14,304 bases of DNA, taken from contig DUNJ01000175.1 of the NCBI GenBank assembly GCA_012839395.1, forward strand, positions 1 to 14,304. The letters run 5' to 3'. Positions 1-8,323 of this stretch are shown piece after piece. Made by a program: the position numbers and the translations under genes. How positions within the stretch are numbered: position 1 is the stretch's first letter; the number at the start of each line of letters is the position of its first letter. The DNA is from Tepidimicrobium sp. GTDB taxonomy: Bacteria > Bacillota > Clostridia > Tissierellales > Tepidimicrobiaceae. The notes under the pieces are model-generated. The model had not been told where the DNA came from. It saw nothing but the letters and a program-made list of their open reading frames with translations, and searched no databases.

Positions 1-18
1 AATGAATAGGGTGGTTAT

Positions 19-1089
19 ATGTATGAAATACTGAAGTACGATGATATAGATCAGGGCAATATAGATGGATCCCATATTTTAATAGATGTAAGAAGCCCTA
101 ACGAGTATAATTTAGAGACCATTCCAAGTGCCATCAATATCCCAATTTTTAATGATAATGAGAGGAAACTAATCGGAACAACCTATACCCAAGAAAGCAT
201 AGAACAGGCTAAAAAACTAGGGGTAAAAGCTGCCGCTAAAAAGCTTCCCCATATATATGATCGCATAGCAACCCTTAATCGAAAGTATAATAATCTAATC
301 TTCTTCTGTGCTAGGGGTGGATTTAGAAGTAGTTCCTTGGTCTCCCTTTTTAAAACCTTAGGAATCCATGCATATAAACTGGATGGCGGATATAAGAAGT
401 ATAGAAAATACATCAATAAGGCCTTGCCCGAAATAATTAAGGGTGTTAAATTCATAGTCCTTTACGGAAATACGGGAACTGGGAAAACCCATATATTAGA
501 AACTATAAAAGGGATGGGACATGATGTCCTTGATTTAGAAGGCTGTGCCAATCATAGGGGTTCCCTTCTTGGAAGCGTAGGTCTTGGTAAACCCAATACA
601 CAAAAGATGTTTGAAAGTATGCTATATGAGTCCCTCAAAAATCGAAAAACCAATATTGTATACGTAGAGGGGGAAAGCAAGAGGATAGGAAGGGTTATAA
701 TTCCAAATTTTATATACGATGCTATAAACAATGGAATTGCCATAAAAATAGAGGCAAGTATTGAAACTCGAATTGATAATATATTAGAAGATTATGTTCA
801 TGAAACGGACAAAGAACTTATCGATGCCCTAAATCAATTGAGAAGATATATAGGCAATAAACTCATTGATAGATATATAGATATGGTACAGAAATCCAAA
901 TATAGAGGAGTGGCCAAAGAACTGATGATAAAGTATTATGATCCCCTCTACGAATATAAGAATAGAACTTTTAATGAAACCTTCTATAATGAAAATAACG
1001 AGGAAACAGCTAAGCAGATAGTGGAATGGACTGGTAGGATTTTAGCCACATCGGAACTAAACGATCGTGTAATCAGAATAAGGGGATGA
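19..1089 (+). CDS. mnmH: tRNA 2-selenouridine synthase
   Basis: This 356-residue cytosolic enzyme replaces the sulfur of 2-thiouridine at the wobble position of certain tRNAs with selenium, using selenophosphate (established for the MnmH/SelU/YbbB family). An N-terminal rhodanese domain covers about residues 15-130 and holds the catalytic cysteine in CARGGFRS. The cysteine is residue 97, the same number as in the E. coli enzyme. A P-loop follows at about 150-157 (GNTGTGKT), heading the C-terminal nucleotide-binding domain, as in the family. Length is normal. The ATG at 19 has a GGGTGG ribosome binding site 4-5 bases upstream. The gene is convergent with the permease gene downstream. A partner selD (selenophosphate synthase) is expected but not in the window. 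The symbol selU is used for the same gene. Confidence 0.95.
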   Translation: MYEILKYDDIDQGNIDGSHILIDVRSPNEYNLETIPSAINIPIFNDNERKLIGTTYTQESIEQAKKLGVKAAAKKLPHIYDRIATLNRKYNNLIFFCARGGFRSSSLVSLFKTLGIHAYKLDGGYKKYRKYINKALPEIIKGVKFIVLYGNTGTGKTHILETIKGMGHDVLDLEGCANHRGSLLGSVGLGKPNTQKMFESMLYESLKNRKTNIVYVEGESKRIGRVIIPNFIYDAINNGIAIKIEASIETRIDNILEDYVHETDKELIDALNQLRRYIGNKLIDRYIDMVQKSKYRGVAKELMIKYYDPLYEYKNRTFNETFYNENNEETAKQIVEWTGRILATSELNDRVIRIRG

Positions 1090-1107
1090 TCCATCCCCTT
1101 ATATTTT
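1080..1107 (+). terminator. Rho-independent terminator of mnmH
   Basis: A perfect 9-bp stem (AAGGGGATG at 1080-1088 pairing with CATCCCCTT at 1092-1100) with a 3-base loop is followed by ATATTTTT. The left arm contains the mnmH stop codon at 1087-1089. The same stem lies just beyond the permease gene that converges from the other side, so it may act in both directions. The tail on the minus strand (ATTCTGATT) is poor in T, so termination in that direction would be weaker. Confidence 0.8.
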
Positions 1108-1122
1108 TCAAATTCCCTGTTA

Positions 1123-3744
1123 TTAGTTTTCCACCTTCATATTTTCTACAATTATTCTATCATTTATCCTCTTAAGTGGATATGCACCTGATATTAAGGC
1201 TATAGCGGCTGCAGCTATACAGGTGATAGCTAGGTTCTTCCAAGGCACCCTGTATTCAAATTCACTAATCCCTATAAATAATGTATGGAGTATATAGGTT
1301 AGGCCTACACCTACACTCCCACCAAATATGATGGCGTAAAATCCATAAAACAAGGATTCAAAGGCTACCATTCTCTTGATTCCTGACTGAGTCATGCCTA
1401 CCGCTTTTATCATAGCAATTTCCCTAGTTCTTAAAATAATATTTGTACTGATTGTGTTAATTATATTAATAGCAGAAATTAGGGCTATTAGCGTCACAAA
1501 ACCATATAAAAATATACTCATAATTATAGCCATATTTCTTTCATCCCTAGCCCTTTCCACAGCATCAATATAGTGAAGTTCTGGCATTCCATCTTTTAGT
1601 TCACTTAAATAATTTGAAATAATTTCTCTATCTCCATCCTTAGCCATTTCTATATATAGGTTAATATAGGGATCTTTAGCTTCTTCTTTTGGATTTTTGC
1701 CATAGTATAGTTTGTTCCATACTTCTTCCGTAGTTATGAAACTTGGGGCACTATTATAATTATATTCATGATCAAATATTCCTTTTTCTAGTACTCCAAC
1801 TACAGTTAAATCTATATATTCAGTATTTTCATCTATTACATCATGATCATAGGATGCAAAGGGAATCTTGTCTCCTACCTTTAAATCAAAACCTTCCAGA
1901 AGTACTCGTGCATCTGTAATTCCCTTATAGGTATAGGTATTATTAACTATTAAGACTCCATTTTCCTTATTCATTTTATCTATATCTATACTACCTGAGT
2001 TTAATTGTTTCTTTAATACCTCTAGATTTTCATCTCCTATAATAGATAGGCTGGCATTATGGACCTTAATGAAATTATCTTTAGTATTATCTAATATATG
2101 TGGATTCATATCTATAAGTTTTTGATTTATTTTATCCTTTTTAACTAAAGCTTCTCCCCCAGTTTCCTGGACTTTATATACTCTGTCTACATCTTCCATT
2201 TCTATTAATCTATTATACGTTTCATCTGCCCTTTCACCTAAAAATCCAAAGATTTTAAAATCGCTAGTTTTCGATGTGCCTATGGCTCCTATTTTGAATA
2301 TATAATCCGAGAAAGTGGAAAAGGTAATGAATAGTATTATACTTATGACCATGGAAAATACTGTGATTATAAATCTCTTTCTATTTCGTCTTAGGTTTTT
2401 ATGGGCTATTTCTCCCTCTACACCTAGTATCTTTCTAATTATCCTAGAACTTCTAACCTTTTTAATAGATTCCTTTCTTATTTCTCCTATATTTCTTACA
2501 GCCTCTAAAGGTGATACTTTTCCTGCCTGCAATGCTGGCCCTATGGCTGATAAAAATACTGTTATCGATCCTACTATGGTACTTATTACAAATACTGTAG
2601 TTGAAAAGGTTACTTCCATATCATTAAATATCTCTGCATCTGATTGTAATAATCCTATTATATAAAATACTATTTTCATGGCAAATACTCCAGACACTAA
2701 GCCAATGGGTATACTAATAGCACTTAATATAGCCGCTTCCTTAAAAACTATACCCCTTATTTGCTTTGGGGTGGCACCTACAGAACGAAGTAATCCAAAT
2801 TGAGATATCCTTTCCACTACTGATATATTGAATGAATTATATATTACTGCCACCGTAGAAACTACGATTAATAATACTACAAATGCTACTATTCTCATTA
2901 AAGAACTATTAAAGATTGGGTTTCCACTTTGAGCATATAGCCTTAGCACCCAATTGTTGGTATGGATATTATCTTCATCTATGCCTATATCTTTTCCAAT
3001 ATCTTTAATTTGTTCCTGGGCATTCTTAATATTATCTATTGTAAAATAAGTATTAAATTTATTACCCGTTTCTTTTTCTAAATCTAGCCCTGTAATGCCT
3101 TTGGTTACTAAATTTCCCTTCCATACATAAGGTACATTGGTAAATCCTACTACAGTAAATTCCCTTTCTCCAACCTTTTGAAATTCTTCCTTTACCATAT
3201 CATCATTGGATTTGTTTAAGTTTTCCTCATCAACTATCCAATTTCCTACAGGTAATTTTATTTTATCCCCTAATTTTATATCTTGTTCAAAATAATCTTT
3301 TATCCAATACTCTATTGCTATTTCATCTGATGTTTCTGGAAGTCTTCCCTCTTTTAAATCTATGGGTAATAATTCTTTGGCATTTTCATCATATGCCTTA
3401 ATTTCTATATACCTATGAGAAATATCTCTTCCAAAGTCAAGACGTTCCTCTTCAGTAGCTTCTGCAATAAGTGCAGCACCTCTATTACTAACTGTTCCCA
3501 CTTTCCCAACAGCCACATGATTTTTAAGCTTATCTATGTGATCCATATCTACTGACTGGAATTCCCCATGGTAGGAACCATTATCTCTTATAGCTTCTTT
3601 TAGTAGAACATCCTTGGCAGATACTATTATTGTACCTATGGCTGATATCATAGCTACAGATAGAATGATTCCAAGTATGGTAAGAAGTGTTCTGTTTCTT
3701 TGACCCTTTAAATATCTATAGATCATATGCTTATAACCCTTCAT
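1123..3744 (-). CDS. ABC transporter permease with two FtsX-like halves
   Basis: This 873-residue inner-membrane permease pairs with the ATPase encoded just upstream. It has the FtsX/MacB/LolCE layout twice over. The first half has a membrane segment at about 19-43, a large outside domain at about 45-283, then segments at about 284-304, 335-365 and 381-405. The second half has a segment at about 457-478, an outside domain to about 735, then segments at about 738-765, 797-825 and 836-857. The conserved cytoplasmic helix after the second segment of each half is visible (FGLLRSVGATPKQIR near 316-330 and IAMIKAVGMTQ near 776-786). Such proteins usually move or release lipoproteins, peptides or antibiotics by mechanotransmission; the substrate here is unknown. 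The ATG at 3744 has AGGTGA 7 bases upstream and overlaps the ATPase gene by 14 bases, which implies coupled translation. It differs from the ten-helix BceB type, which has a single outside loop. Confidence 0.88.
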   Translation of the reverse strand: MKGYKHMIYRYLKGQRNRTLLTILGIILSVAMISAIGTIIVSAKDVLLKEAIRDNGSYHGEFQSVDMDHIDKLKNHVAVGKVGTVSNRGAALIAEATEEERLDFGRDISHRYIEIKAYDENAKELLPIDLKEGRLPETSDEIAIEYWIKDYFEQDIKLGDKIKLPVGNWIVDEENLNKSNDDMVKEEFQKVGEREFTVVGFTNVPYVWKGNLVTKGITGLDLEKETGNKFNTYFTIDNIKNAQEQIKDIGKDIGIDEDNIHTNNWVLRLYAQSGNPIFNSSLMRIVAFVVLLIVVSTVAVIYNSFNISVVERISQFGLLRSVGATPKQIRGIVFKEAAILSAISIPIGLVSGVFAMKIVFYIIGLLQSDAEIFNDMEVTFSTTVFVISTIVGSITVFLSAIGPALQAGKVSPLEAVRNIGEIRKESIKKVRSSRIIRKILGVEGEIAHKNLRRNRKRFIITVFSMVISIILFITFSTFSDYIFKIGAIGTSKTSDFKIFGFLGERADETYNRLIEMEDVDRVYKVQETGGEALVKKDKINQKLIDMNPHILDNTKDNFIKVHNASLSIIGDENLEVLKKQLNSGSIDIDKMNKENGVLIVNNTYTYKGITDARVLLEGFDLKVGDKIPFASYDHDVIDENTEYIDLTVVGVLEKGIFDHEYNYNSAPSFITTEEVWNKLYYGKNPKEEAKDPYINLYIEMAKDGDREIISNYLSELKDGMPELHYIDAVERARDERNMAIIMSIFLYGFVTLIALISAINIINTISTNIILRTREIAMIKAVGMTQSGIKRMVAFESLFYGFYAIIFGGSVGVGLTYILHTLFIGISEFEYRVPWKNLAITCIAAAAIALISGAYPLKRINDRIIVENMKVEN

Positions 3745-4423
3745 TACCTATCACCTCATCGTGGACAATTTTGCCATCCTCTATAGTGATGATTCTATCG
3801 GCTTGAGACGCAATATTTAAATCATGGGTTACCAATATCAATGTCTGATTATATTTTTTTACAGATACTTTAAGTAGGTCTACTATTTCCTTACTATTTT
3901 TGCTATCTAAATTCCCAGTAGGTTCATCTGCCAATACTATAGATGGATTATATACCAAGGCCCTACCTATGGATACCCTTTGCTGTTGTCCACCTGAAAG
4001 TTCATTGGGCAAATGATGCCTTCTACTATCCAGGTTCAATATTCCTATCAATTCTTCAAAATATTCCTTATTTATTTTTTTCTGATCCAAAAGTATTGGT
4101 AATAATATATTTTCTTCTGCCGTAAGAACTGGCACTAGATTATAGAATTGAAATATAAATCCTACCTTCCTTCTTCTAAATATGGCTAGTTCTTCTTCCG
4201 ACAGACCATATATATCTATCCCATCTACATGGACCTTACCATCGGTGGGTCTATCTACCCCACCTAATAAATGCAACAACGTGGATTTTCCGGATCCACT
4301 AGGCCCTATTACCGCTACAAATTCCCCTTCATCTATAGTTAGATTGATATCCTTTAATGCGTCCACTTTAGTATTTCCTGTCCCATAGGACTTGCTTAGA
4401 TTTTCAACCTTTACAATTGACAT
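3731..4423 (-). CDS. ABC transporter ATP-binding protein (LolD/MacB type)
   Basis: This 230-residue ATPase drives the two-half permease encoded next. All ABC motifs are intact, numbered from the chosen start: Walker A GPSGSGKST at 40-48, Q-loop glutamine 92, signature LSGGQQQR at 142-149, Walker B IVLADE with catalytic Glu167, and switch His200. The LADEPTGNLD sequence after Walker B and the overall length fit the MacB/LolD/YtrE/BceA branch. The frame also has an ATG at 4427-4429, but only 2 bases separate it from the GGAGG ribosome binding site, while the ATG at 4421-4423 sits 8 bases away. The inner start is therefore preferred. The gene lies 73 bases after the kinase gene, a gap large enough to hold its own promoter. 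Confidence 0.92.
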   Translation of the reverse strand: MSIVKVENLSKSYGTGNTKVDALKDINLTIDEGEFVAVIGPSGSGKSTLLHLLGGVDRPTDGKVHVDGIDIYGLSEEELAIFRRRKVGFIFQFYNLVPVLTAEENILLPILLDQKKINKEYFEELIGILNLDSRRHHLPNELSGGQQQRVSIGRALVYNPSIVLADEPTGNLDSKNSKEIVDLLKVSVKKYNQTLILVTHDLNIASQADRIITIEDGKIVHDEVIGNEGL

Positions 4424-4430
4424 ATACATT

Positions 4431-4437
4431 TCCTCCC
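4431..4437 (-). promoter_or_regulatory. Ribosome binding site deciding the ATPase start
   Basis: The minus strand reads GGGAGGA here. The spacing to the outer ATG (4429) is too short for normal initiation, while that to the inner ATG (4423) is near ideal. The annotated protein therefore begins MSIVKV rather than MYMSIVKV. Confidence 0.75.
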
Positions 4438-4441
4438 ATTT

Positions 4442-4461
4442 ATTATTCTAACCATTATTCT
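4442..4461 (-). repeat. Direct repeat upstream of the ABC genes
   Basis: The minus strand carries AGAATAAT twice (plus-strand 4442-4449 and 4454-4461), a period of 12 bases, inside the gap between the kinase and ATPase genes. A TAGAAT sequence that could be a -10 element overlaps the upstream copy, and no good -35 is present. This is the pattern expected of an activator-dependent promoter under an OmpR-type regulator, although the sequence is AT-rich and the repeat could be chance. Confidence 0.35.
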
Positions 4462-4496
4462 ATAGGGCTTCTCTTACGATAAAATGAATATTTATA

Positions 4497-5738
4497 TTAC
4501 ATTTTAGTAAGATTAGTATCCTTTAGAAAAGTAACGGTAAATTCTGTGCCAAAATCCCTACTGCTTTTTACAGAGATAGTTCCACCCTGGGATTCTATTA
4601 TCAATTTAGATAGATTTAAACCAATACCTATGCTATCTGGTTTTACCTGATTGCTTACTTTGTAGAACCTTTTAAATATGTGAGGCAGATGCTTTTTGTC
4701 TATCCCTTCCCCATTATCTCTTATTGTAATATTGCTAAATACGGGAGTCTCCTCTAGTATTATTTCAATTTTCCCCCGGCTATGCTCTGTAGAATTTTTG
4801 ATTATATTTATCAGCGCTTCCCCTGTCCAATTCCTATCCCCATAAAAGCCCCCTTCAATATCTCCTTCTATCTTCAAAAGCTGGTTTTTTAGCCTTTCAT
4901 CTAAAGTCTCTAGTGCTATGTCCAGTACATCTTTGAAGTTAACCCTTTCCATTTTGAATTGAACGGCTCCTGCCTCTATCCTTGCTATCTTTAAAAGATT
5001 GATAATAAGCCACTCCATCCTCTCCAATTGGGCTTTCGTTTTTTCTAAAAAAACTTTTCTATCCTTTAACTCCATATCTTCATTTTCCAATAATAGATCG
5101 TTAAAAATTACTAATGAAGCCAGAGGGGTTTTAAGCTGATGGGAAATATCCGAAATACTATTTTTTAAAAACTTCTTTTCCTTTTTCAGCGTATCTAGAG
5201 TGTTTTCTAATCTATTTGCCATCTGATTAAATTGATGATGTAATATGTTAAAAGCTCCTTCACCTTCCTCTTTTAAATAAACAGAAAAATCTCCCTCTAC
5301 TACCCTTTCCGCTGCATTGGAAATGATCTCTATTTTTCTGTAAATCTTCCTGTATTCAATCATTATTAGCATTCCCAATGGAATTATCGATAAAAATATT
5401 AATAAGGACACGAATATCGATAGATTATAACCGATATCTTTAAGCAAGGGTTGATATTTTTTATCCATTTTTAAGCTATAGCCATAGCTCCGCAAAACAT
5501 CTTGTCCAACAGCTATATTTTCTTTGGGTACTTCTTTAGTTATGTATGGTACAATTCTTTTTTCTAGTTCTGGGCTATCTTTAATAATGTTTCCTATCAA
5601 AGCCGTGTCTCTTTCTATAATGCTAATATTTATTTTATCCATAACTAAATTGAAACCTAAAAAAGTTATTAATGTAAATATTGACTGTAATATTACAAGC
5701 TTAATTATAATGGATTTGAACTCCTTATTTCTTAACAA
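4497..5738 (-). CDS. Sensor histidine kinase
   Basis: This 413-residue membrane kinase senses an unknown outside signal and phosphorylates the response regulator encoded just before it. There is a membrane segment at about 10-32, a short extracytoplasmic region at about 33-104, a second segment at about 105-127, a HAMP linker at about 128-180, the dimerisation domain with phospho-acceptor His200 (SDISHQLKTP), and an ATPase domain with the N box around Asn315 (NIIKNSTEH), G1 box DNGEGID at 341-347 and G2 box GIGLNLSKL near 371-379. The start is TTG, with AAGGAGGT 6 bases upstream inside the end of the regulator gene. The outside loop of about 70 residues argues against the intramembrane-sensing BceS type, which has almost none. 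Confidence 0.93.
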   Translation of the reverse strand: MLRNKEFKSIIIKLVILQSIFTLITFLGFNLVMDKINISIIERDTALIGNIIKDSPELEKRIVPYITKEVPKENIAVGQDVLRSYGYSLKMDKKYQPLLKDIGYNLSIFVSLLIFLSIIPLGMLIMIEYRKIYRKIEIISNAAERVVEGDFSVYLKEEGEGAFNILHHQFNQMANRLENTLDTLKKEKKFLKNSISDISHQLKTPLASLVIFNDLLLENEDMELKDRKVFLEKTKAQLERMEWLIINLLKIARIEAGAVQFKMERVNFKDVLDIALETLDERLKNQLLKIEGDIEGGFYGDRNWTGEALINIIKNSTEHSRGKIEIILEETPVFSNITIRDNGEGIDKKHLPHIFKRFYKVSNQVKPDSIGIGLNLSKLIIESQGGTISVKSSRDFGTEFTVTFLKDTNLTKM

Positions 5739-5742
5739 AACA

Positions 5743-6432
5743 CTACCTCCTTACATCCCAATTCCACATATATCCTATTCCCCGTATAGTCTTTATATAT
5801 TGGGGATTGGATGGATCTTTTTCAATCTTCTCCCTTAACCGCCTAATATACACGGATAACGAGTTATCATCTACAAAATCCCCATCGATATCCCATAAAT
5901 TTTCTAAGATCCTCGCCCTAGATAATGCATGACGAGGATTTCTCATTAGAAAATTCAAAAGTTTATATTCAGACGGGGTGAGCTGGATCGGTTTCCCTTT
6001 TACATATGCCTTGGATTCCAATATGTTTAATTTTATTTCGTTGGATATTAATATATTTTCCTTTCTAAAATTGGATGTTCTCCTAAGCACCGCTTTTATT
6101 CTGGATATCAGTTCCCTTATCCTAAAAGGTTTGGTTATATAATCATCTCCACCAATATCTAATCCCATTACGACATTCACTTCTTCATCCTGAGCAGTTA
6201 AGAATATTATTGGAGTCAATTTATGTTTTCGTATATGCCTACAAAGCTCATATCCTGAGCCGTCAGGTAACATTATGTCTAATAATATCAGATCATAATT
6301 TTTTCTATCTACCAAATCTTTTCCATCTATAAGAGTGCCAGCTATATCTACCTGATAACCTTCATTTTTCAATGAGTATTCTATACCCATTGCCAATGTA
6401 ATATCATCTTCTACTAATAATATATCTATCAT
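5743..6432 (-). CDS. OmpR/PhoB-family response regulator
   Basis: This 229-residue DNA-binding regulator is the partner of the histidine kinase that begins 4 bases after its stop. The receiver domain has the acidic pocket at Asp9/Asp10 (LLVEDD), phospho-acceptor Asp52 (LLDIMLPDG), Thr79 and Lys101 (TKPF). A C-terminal winged-helix domain follows, with LTPSEYKLLNFL and the typical end SVYIRRLREKIE...IKTIRGIGYMW. The frame is open to an ATG at 6453, but that codon has no ribosome binding site. The ATG at 6430-6432 has GGGGGAT at a proper distance and gives the usual MIDILLVEDD beginning. It probably controls this operon, including the downstream ABC genes, by analogy with similar Firmicute clusters. 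Confidence 0.93.
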   Translation of the reverse strand: MIDILLVEDDITLAMGIEYSLKNEGYQVDIAGTLIDGKDLVDRKNYDLILLDIMLPDGSGYELCRHIRKHKLTPIIFLTAQDEEVNVVMGLDIGGDDYITKPFRIRELISRIKAVLRRTSNFRKENILISNEIKLNILESKAYVKGKPIQLTPSEYKLLNFLMRNPRHALSRARILENLWDIDGDFVDDNSLSVYIRRLREKIEKDPSNPQYIKTIRGIGYMWNWDVRR

Positions 6433-6460
6433 AACTATCCCCCTATAAGGCATTTATTTA

Positions 6461-6469
6461 ATAATATCA
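6461..6469 (-). promoter_or_regulatory. Possible extended -10 promoter of the regulator-kinase-ABC operon
   Basis: The minus strand reads TGATATTAT, an extended -10 (TG, one base, TATTAT, 5 of 6 matches to consensus), about 30 bases before the regulator start. No convincing -35 lies at the expected distance, so the call rests on the extended -10 alone. Confidence 0.35.
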
Positions 6470-6503
6470 TGAATACGCTTTAAATAGAGTATCTTAGTAG
6501 TAA

Positions 6504-6558
6504 AATAATATAACAACCCCTATCTGCTTCTTTTACAGATAGGGGCTGTTATATTATT
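6504..6558 (-). terminator. Rho-independent terminator of the thiamine-precursor operon
   Basis: A 23-bp stem pairs 6536-6558 with 6504-6526 around a 9-base loop. In minus-strand RNA the only irregularity (positions 6546 and 6516) is a G-U wobble, whereas in plus-strand RNA it is an A-C mismatch, which favours the minus-strand reading. The 3' arm runs into TTATTTTAC on the minus strand. The stem contains the stop codon of the ATPase gene. It separates this operon from the regulator operon downstream. Confidence 0.88.
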
Positions 6559-7294
6559 CGTTTAAAATACTTAAAATCTGTCTTTTGTAATCGATAAATT
6601 CACGGCTTAACAAAAATTCTTCTCCTCGCGGTTTTTCACACTCTAACTTAATCTCCGACGTAATCCTTCCAGGTTTTCCCGTCATAATGTAGATTCTATC
6701 GGATAACAATATTGCTTCATCTATATCATGGGTGATAAATAATGTGGATAATTTGATCTTTTCCATCACCTTAAGGTACCAACTATGCATAGCGCTTTTG
6801 GTTATAGTATCCAGTGCACTAAAGGGTTCATCCAACAGAGCAACTTCCTGGGAGAACAGGTAGGTACGCAACAGCGCTGCCCTTTGCCTCATCCCGCCCG
6901 ATAGTTGATGGGGATATTTGTTCTGATTTCCATCTATACCAAAGGTTTCAAAATAGCTACTAGCCTTTTTTCTTGCTTTCCTTTTATTTTCCCCCTTGAT
7001 TATAAGGGGGAGAGCCACATTATCGAGAACTGTTTTATAGGGCAATAGCAAATCCTTTTGCAACATATAACTGATATGGCCAGATTCACCGGTTATATCC
7101 GTATCATCCAATAATACCTTCCCCTTATCTGGAATCAATAATCCAGATAATATGTTGAATAACGTAGTTTTACCTACTCCGCTAACTCCTAAAAGACATA
7201 CAAGCTCCCCTTCGTATACTACCAAAGAGGTATTCTTTATTATCTCCTTATCCCCATAAGCCTTTGATATATTGTATGCACTAAGTTTTTTCAT
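6554..7294 (-). CDS. thiZ: Thiamine-precursor ABC transporter, ATP-binding protein
   Basis: This 246-residue ATPase energises uptake by the ThiX permease and ThiY binding protein encoded in the same operon. Motifs are intact: Walker A GVSGVGKTT at 36-44, Q-loop Gln80, signature LSGGMRQR at 131-138, Walker B VALLDE with Glu156, and switch His189. The LLDEPFSALD form is typical of the SsuB/TauB/ThiZ branch of nutrient importers. Specificity comes from context, not from this protein alone. The frame opens at an ATG at 7327 without a ribosome binding site. The ATG at 7292-7294 has GAGGT 9 bases upstream and gives the usual MKKLSAYNI start, so it is used here. The gene is the last of the operon, and its stop codon lies in the terminator stem. 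Confidence 0.88.
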   Translation of the reverse strand: MKKLSAYNISKAYGDKEIIKNTSLVVYEGELVCLLGVSGVGKTTLFNILSGLLIPDKGKVLLDDTDITGESGHISYMLQKDLLLPYKTVLDNVALPLIIKGENKRKARKKASSYFETFGIDGNQNKYPHQLSGGMRQRAALLRTYLFSQEVALLDEPFSALDTITKSAMHSWYLKVMEKIKLSTLFITHDIDEAILLSDRIYIMTGKPGRITSEIKLECEKPRGEEFLLSREFIDYKRQILSILNE

Positions 7295-7335
7295 GTCTAT
7301 ATTACCTCTATCCCTAATTATTTTCATGAATTTGT

Positions 7336-8313
7336 CTATTTAGGTAGATAATCGTTGGTAAATCCAAATCCTTTTGGAATCTCCCTTTCTATAAGGCCCT
7401 CCTGATACAACCAGCCATAAAAGGCATCCCATCTATCCTGATCTATATATCCCCATCGATCTACCTCTGCCTTGTATTCATTCGCAAGCCATTTTTGACT
7501 TTCCTGCACCAGCTTTTCATCCAGTTCTGGGTTGGCTTCAATCAATATATCTGCAGCTTCTTCCGGATTTTCTATAGCATATTCATATCCTTTGGCTACC
7601 GCCTCTAAAAAAGCCTTTGTCTGTTCTTCGTTATTCTCAATATATTCATTATTGGCAATTAAAATTGGGCTGTAATAATCCAACACTGGTTCTATATCCC
7701 TAAATGCAAAGAAATCGGTCTCTACACCCTTTACTTCAGTTGCAATACCATCCCAACCATAATATACCCATACAGCATCTATATCCGTGTTAAGTGCAGT
7801 AACAACATCGGTTACGGTGCTTGGAACCATCTCTATAGAATCATAGTCCCCTCCATCACTCTCTACCACTAGCTTTATTATTGCTTTTTCCACGGGGGCA
7901 TCCCAAGTTGCATAGGTTTTGTTAGACATACCCTTAGGTGTATCTATACCATTACCCTTTAACGATATGATTCCTGAAGTATTATGCTGTATCAACGCTG
8001 CAACTGCGGTAACAGGCAAAGGTTCATCGCTAGCAAATGCGGGAGCTATTATATCTTGAAAATCAACTCCAAACTGTGCCTTCCCCGATGCCACAAGGCT
8101 TGCAGCTCCATCTTCTGGTGGTTGAACTATCTCCACTTCAAGTCCCAATTCTTCAAAGTATCCCTTCTCTTGGGCCACATATATACCGGTATGATTAGTA
8201 TTTGGTGTCCAATCAAGAGAAAAAACTATTTTTTCGCTAGCTTGTTGTTCACAAGCTACCATAGTAAACGTAAGTCCTAATATGCAAATCAATGCAATCA
8301 ATCTATTTTTCAT
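7336..8313 (-). CDS. thiY: Thiamine-pyrimidine precursor-binding lipoprotein
   Basis: This 325-residue extracellular lipoprotein belongs to the NMT1/THI5-like fold. The family delivers thiamine pyrimidine compounds (hydroxymethylpyrimidine or its formylamino derivative) to the ThiX/ThiZ transporter. A type II signal peptide is visible: basic MKNR, hydrophobic 5-20, then MVAC with lipidated Cys21. The mature protein begins with the family hallmark DWTPNTNHTG at 34-43, followed by GYFEELGLEVEIVQP and the segment GVDFQD. There is no iron-site CCCFC motif of the yeast THI5 synthase, so this is a transport protein. An ATG at 8331 is in frame but lies too close to an AAGGG; the ATG at 8311-8313 has AAGGAGG 5 bases upstream and yields a proper signal peptide. 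Whether the ligand is HMP or FAMP cannot be told from sequence. Confidence 0.9.
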   Translation of the reverse strand: MKNRLIALICILGLTFTMVACEQQASEKIVFSLDWTPNTNHTGIYVAQEKGYFEELGLEVEIVQPPEDGAASLVASGKAQFGVDFQDIIAPAFASDEPLPVTAVAALIQHNTSGIISLKGNGIDTPKGMSNKTYATWDAPVEKAIIKLVVESDGGDYDSIEMVPSTVTDVVTALNTDIDAVWVYYGWDGIATEVKGVETDFFAFRDIEPVLDYYSPILIANNEYIENNEEQTKAFLEAVAKGYEYAIENPEEAADILIEANPELDEKLVQESQKWLANEYKAEVDRWGYIDQDRWDAFYGWLYQEGLIEREIPKGFGFTNDYLPK

Positions 8314-8323
8314 ATTACCCTCC

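Noticed and set aside
1..18. End of an upstream gene, such as selD
   Set aside because: TGA at 3-5 or TAG at 7-9 could close a preceding gene, but 18 bases are too few to identify one.
2315..2665. 116-codon open frame on the plus strand inside the permease gene
   Set aside because: It runs antisense to a clearly coding, motif-bearing permease, has low-complexity hydrophobic content typical of an antisense shadow, and has no convincing ribosome binding site.
1123..4423. Assignment as a BceAB-type bacitracin exporter
   Set aside because: The permease has two outside domains and about eight membrane segments instead of ten with a single large loop, so the specific name is not supported.
7984..8280. 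98-codon open frame on the plus strand inside thiY
   Set aside because: It is antisense to the well-supported binding-protein gene, with no recognisable domain and an odd cysteine/lysine-rich composition.
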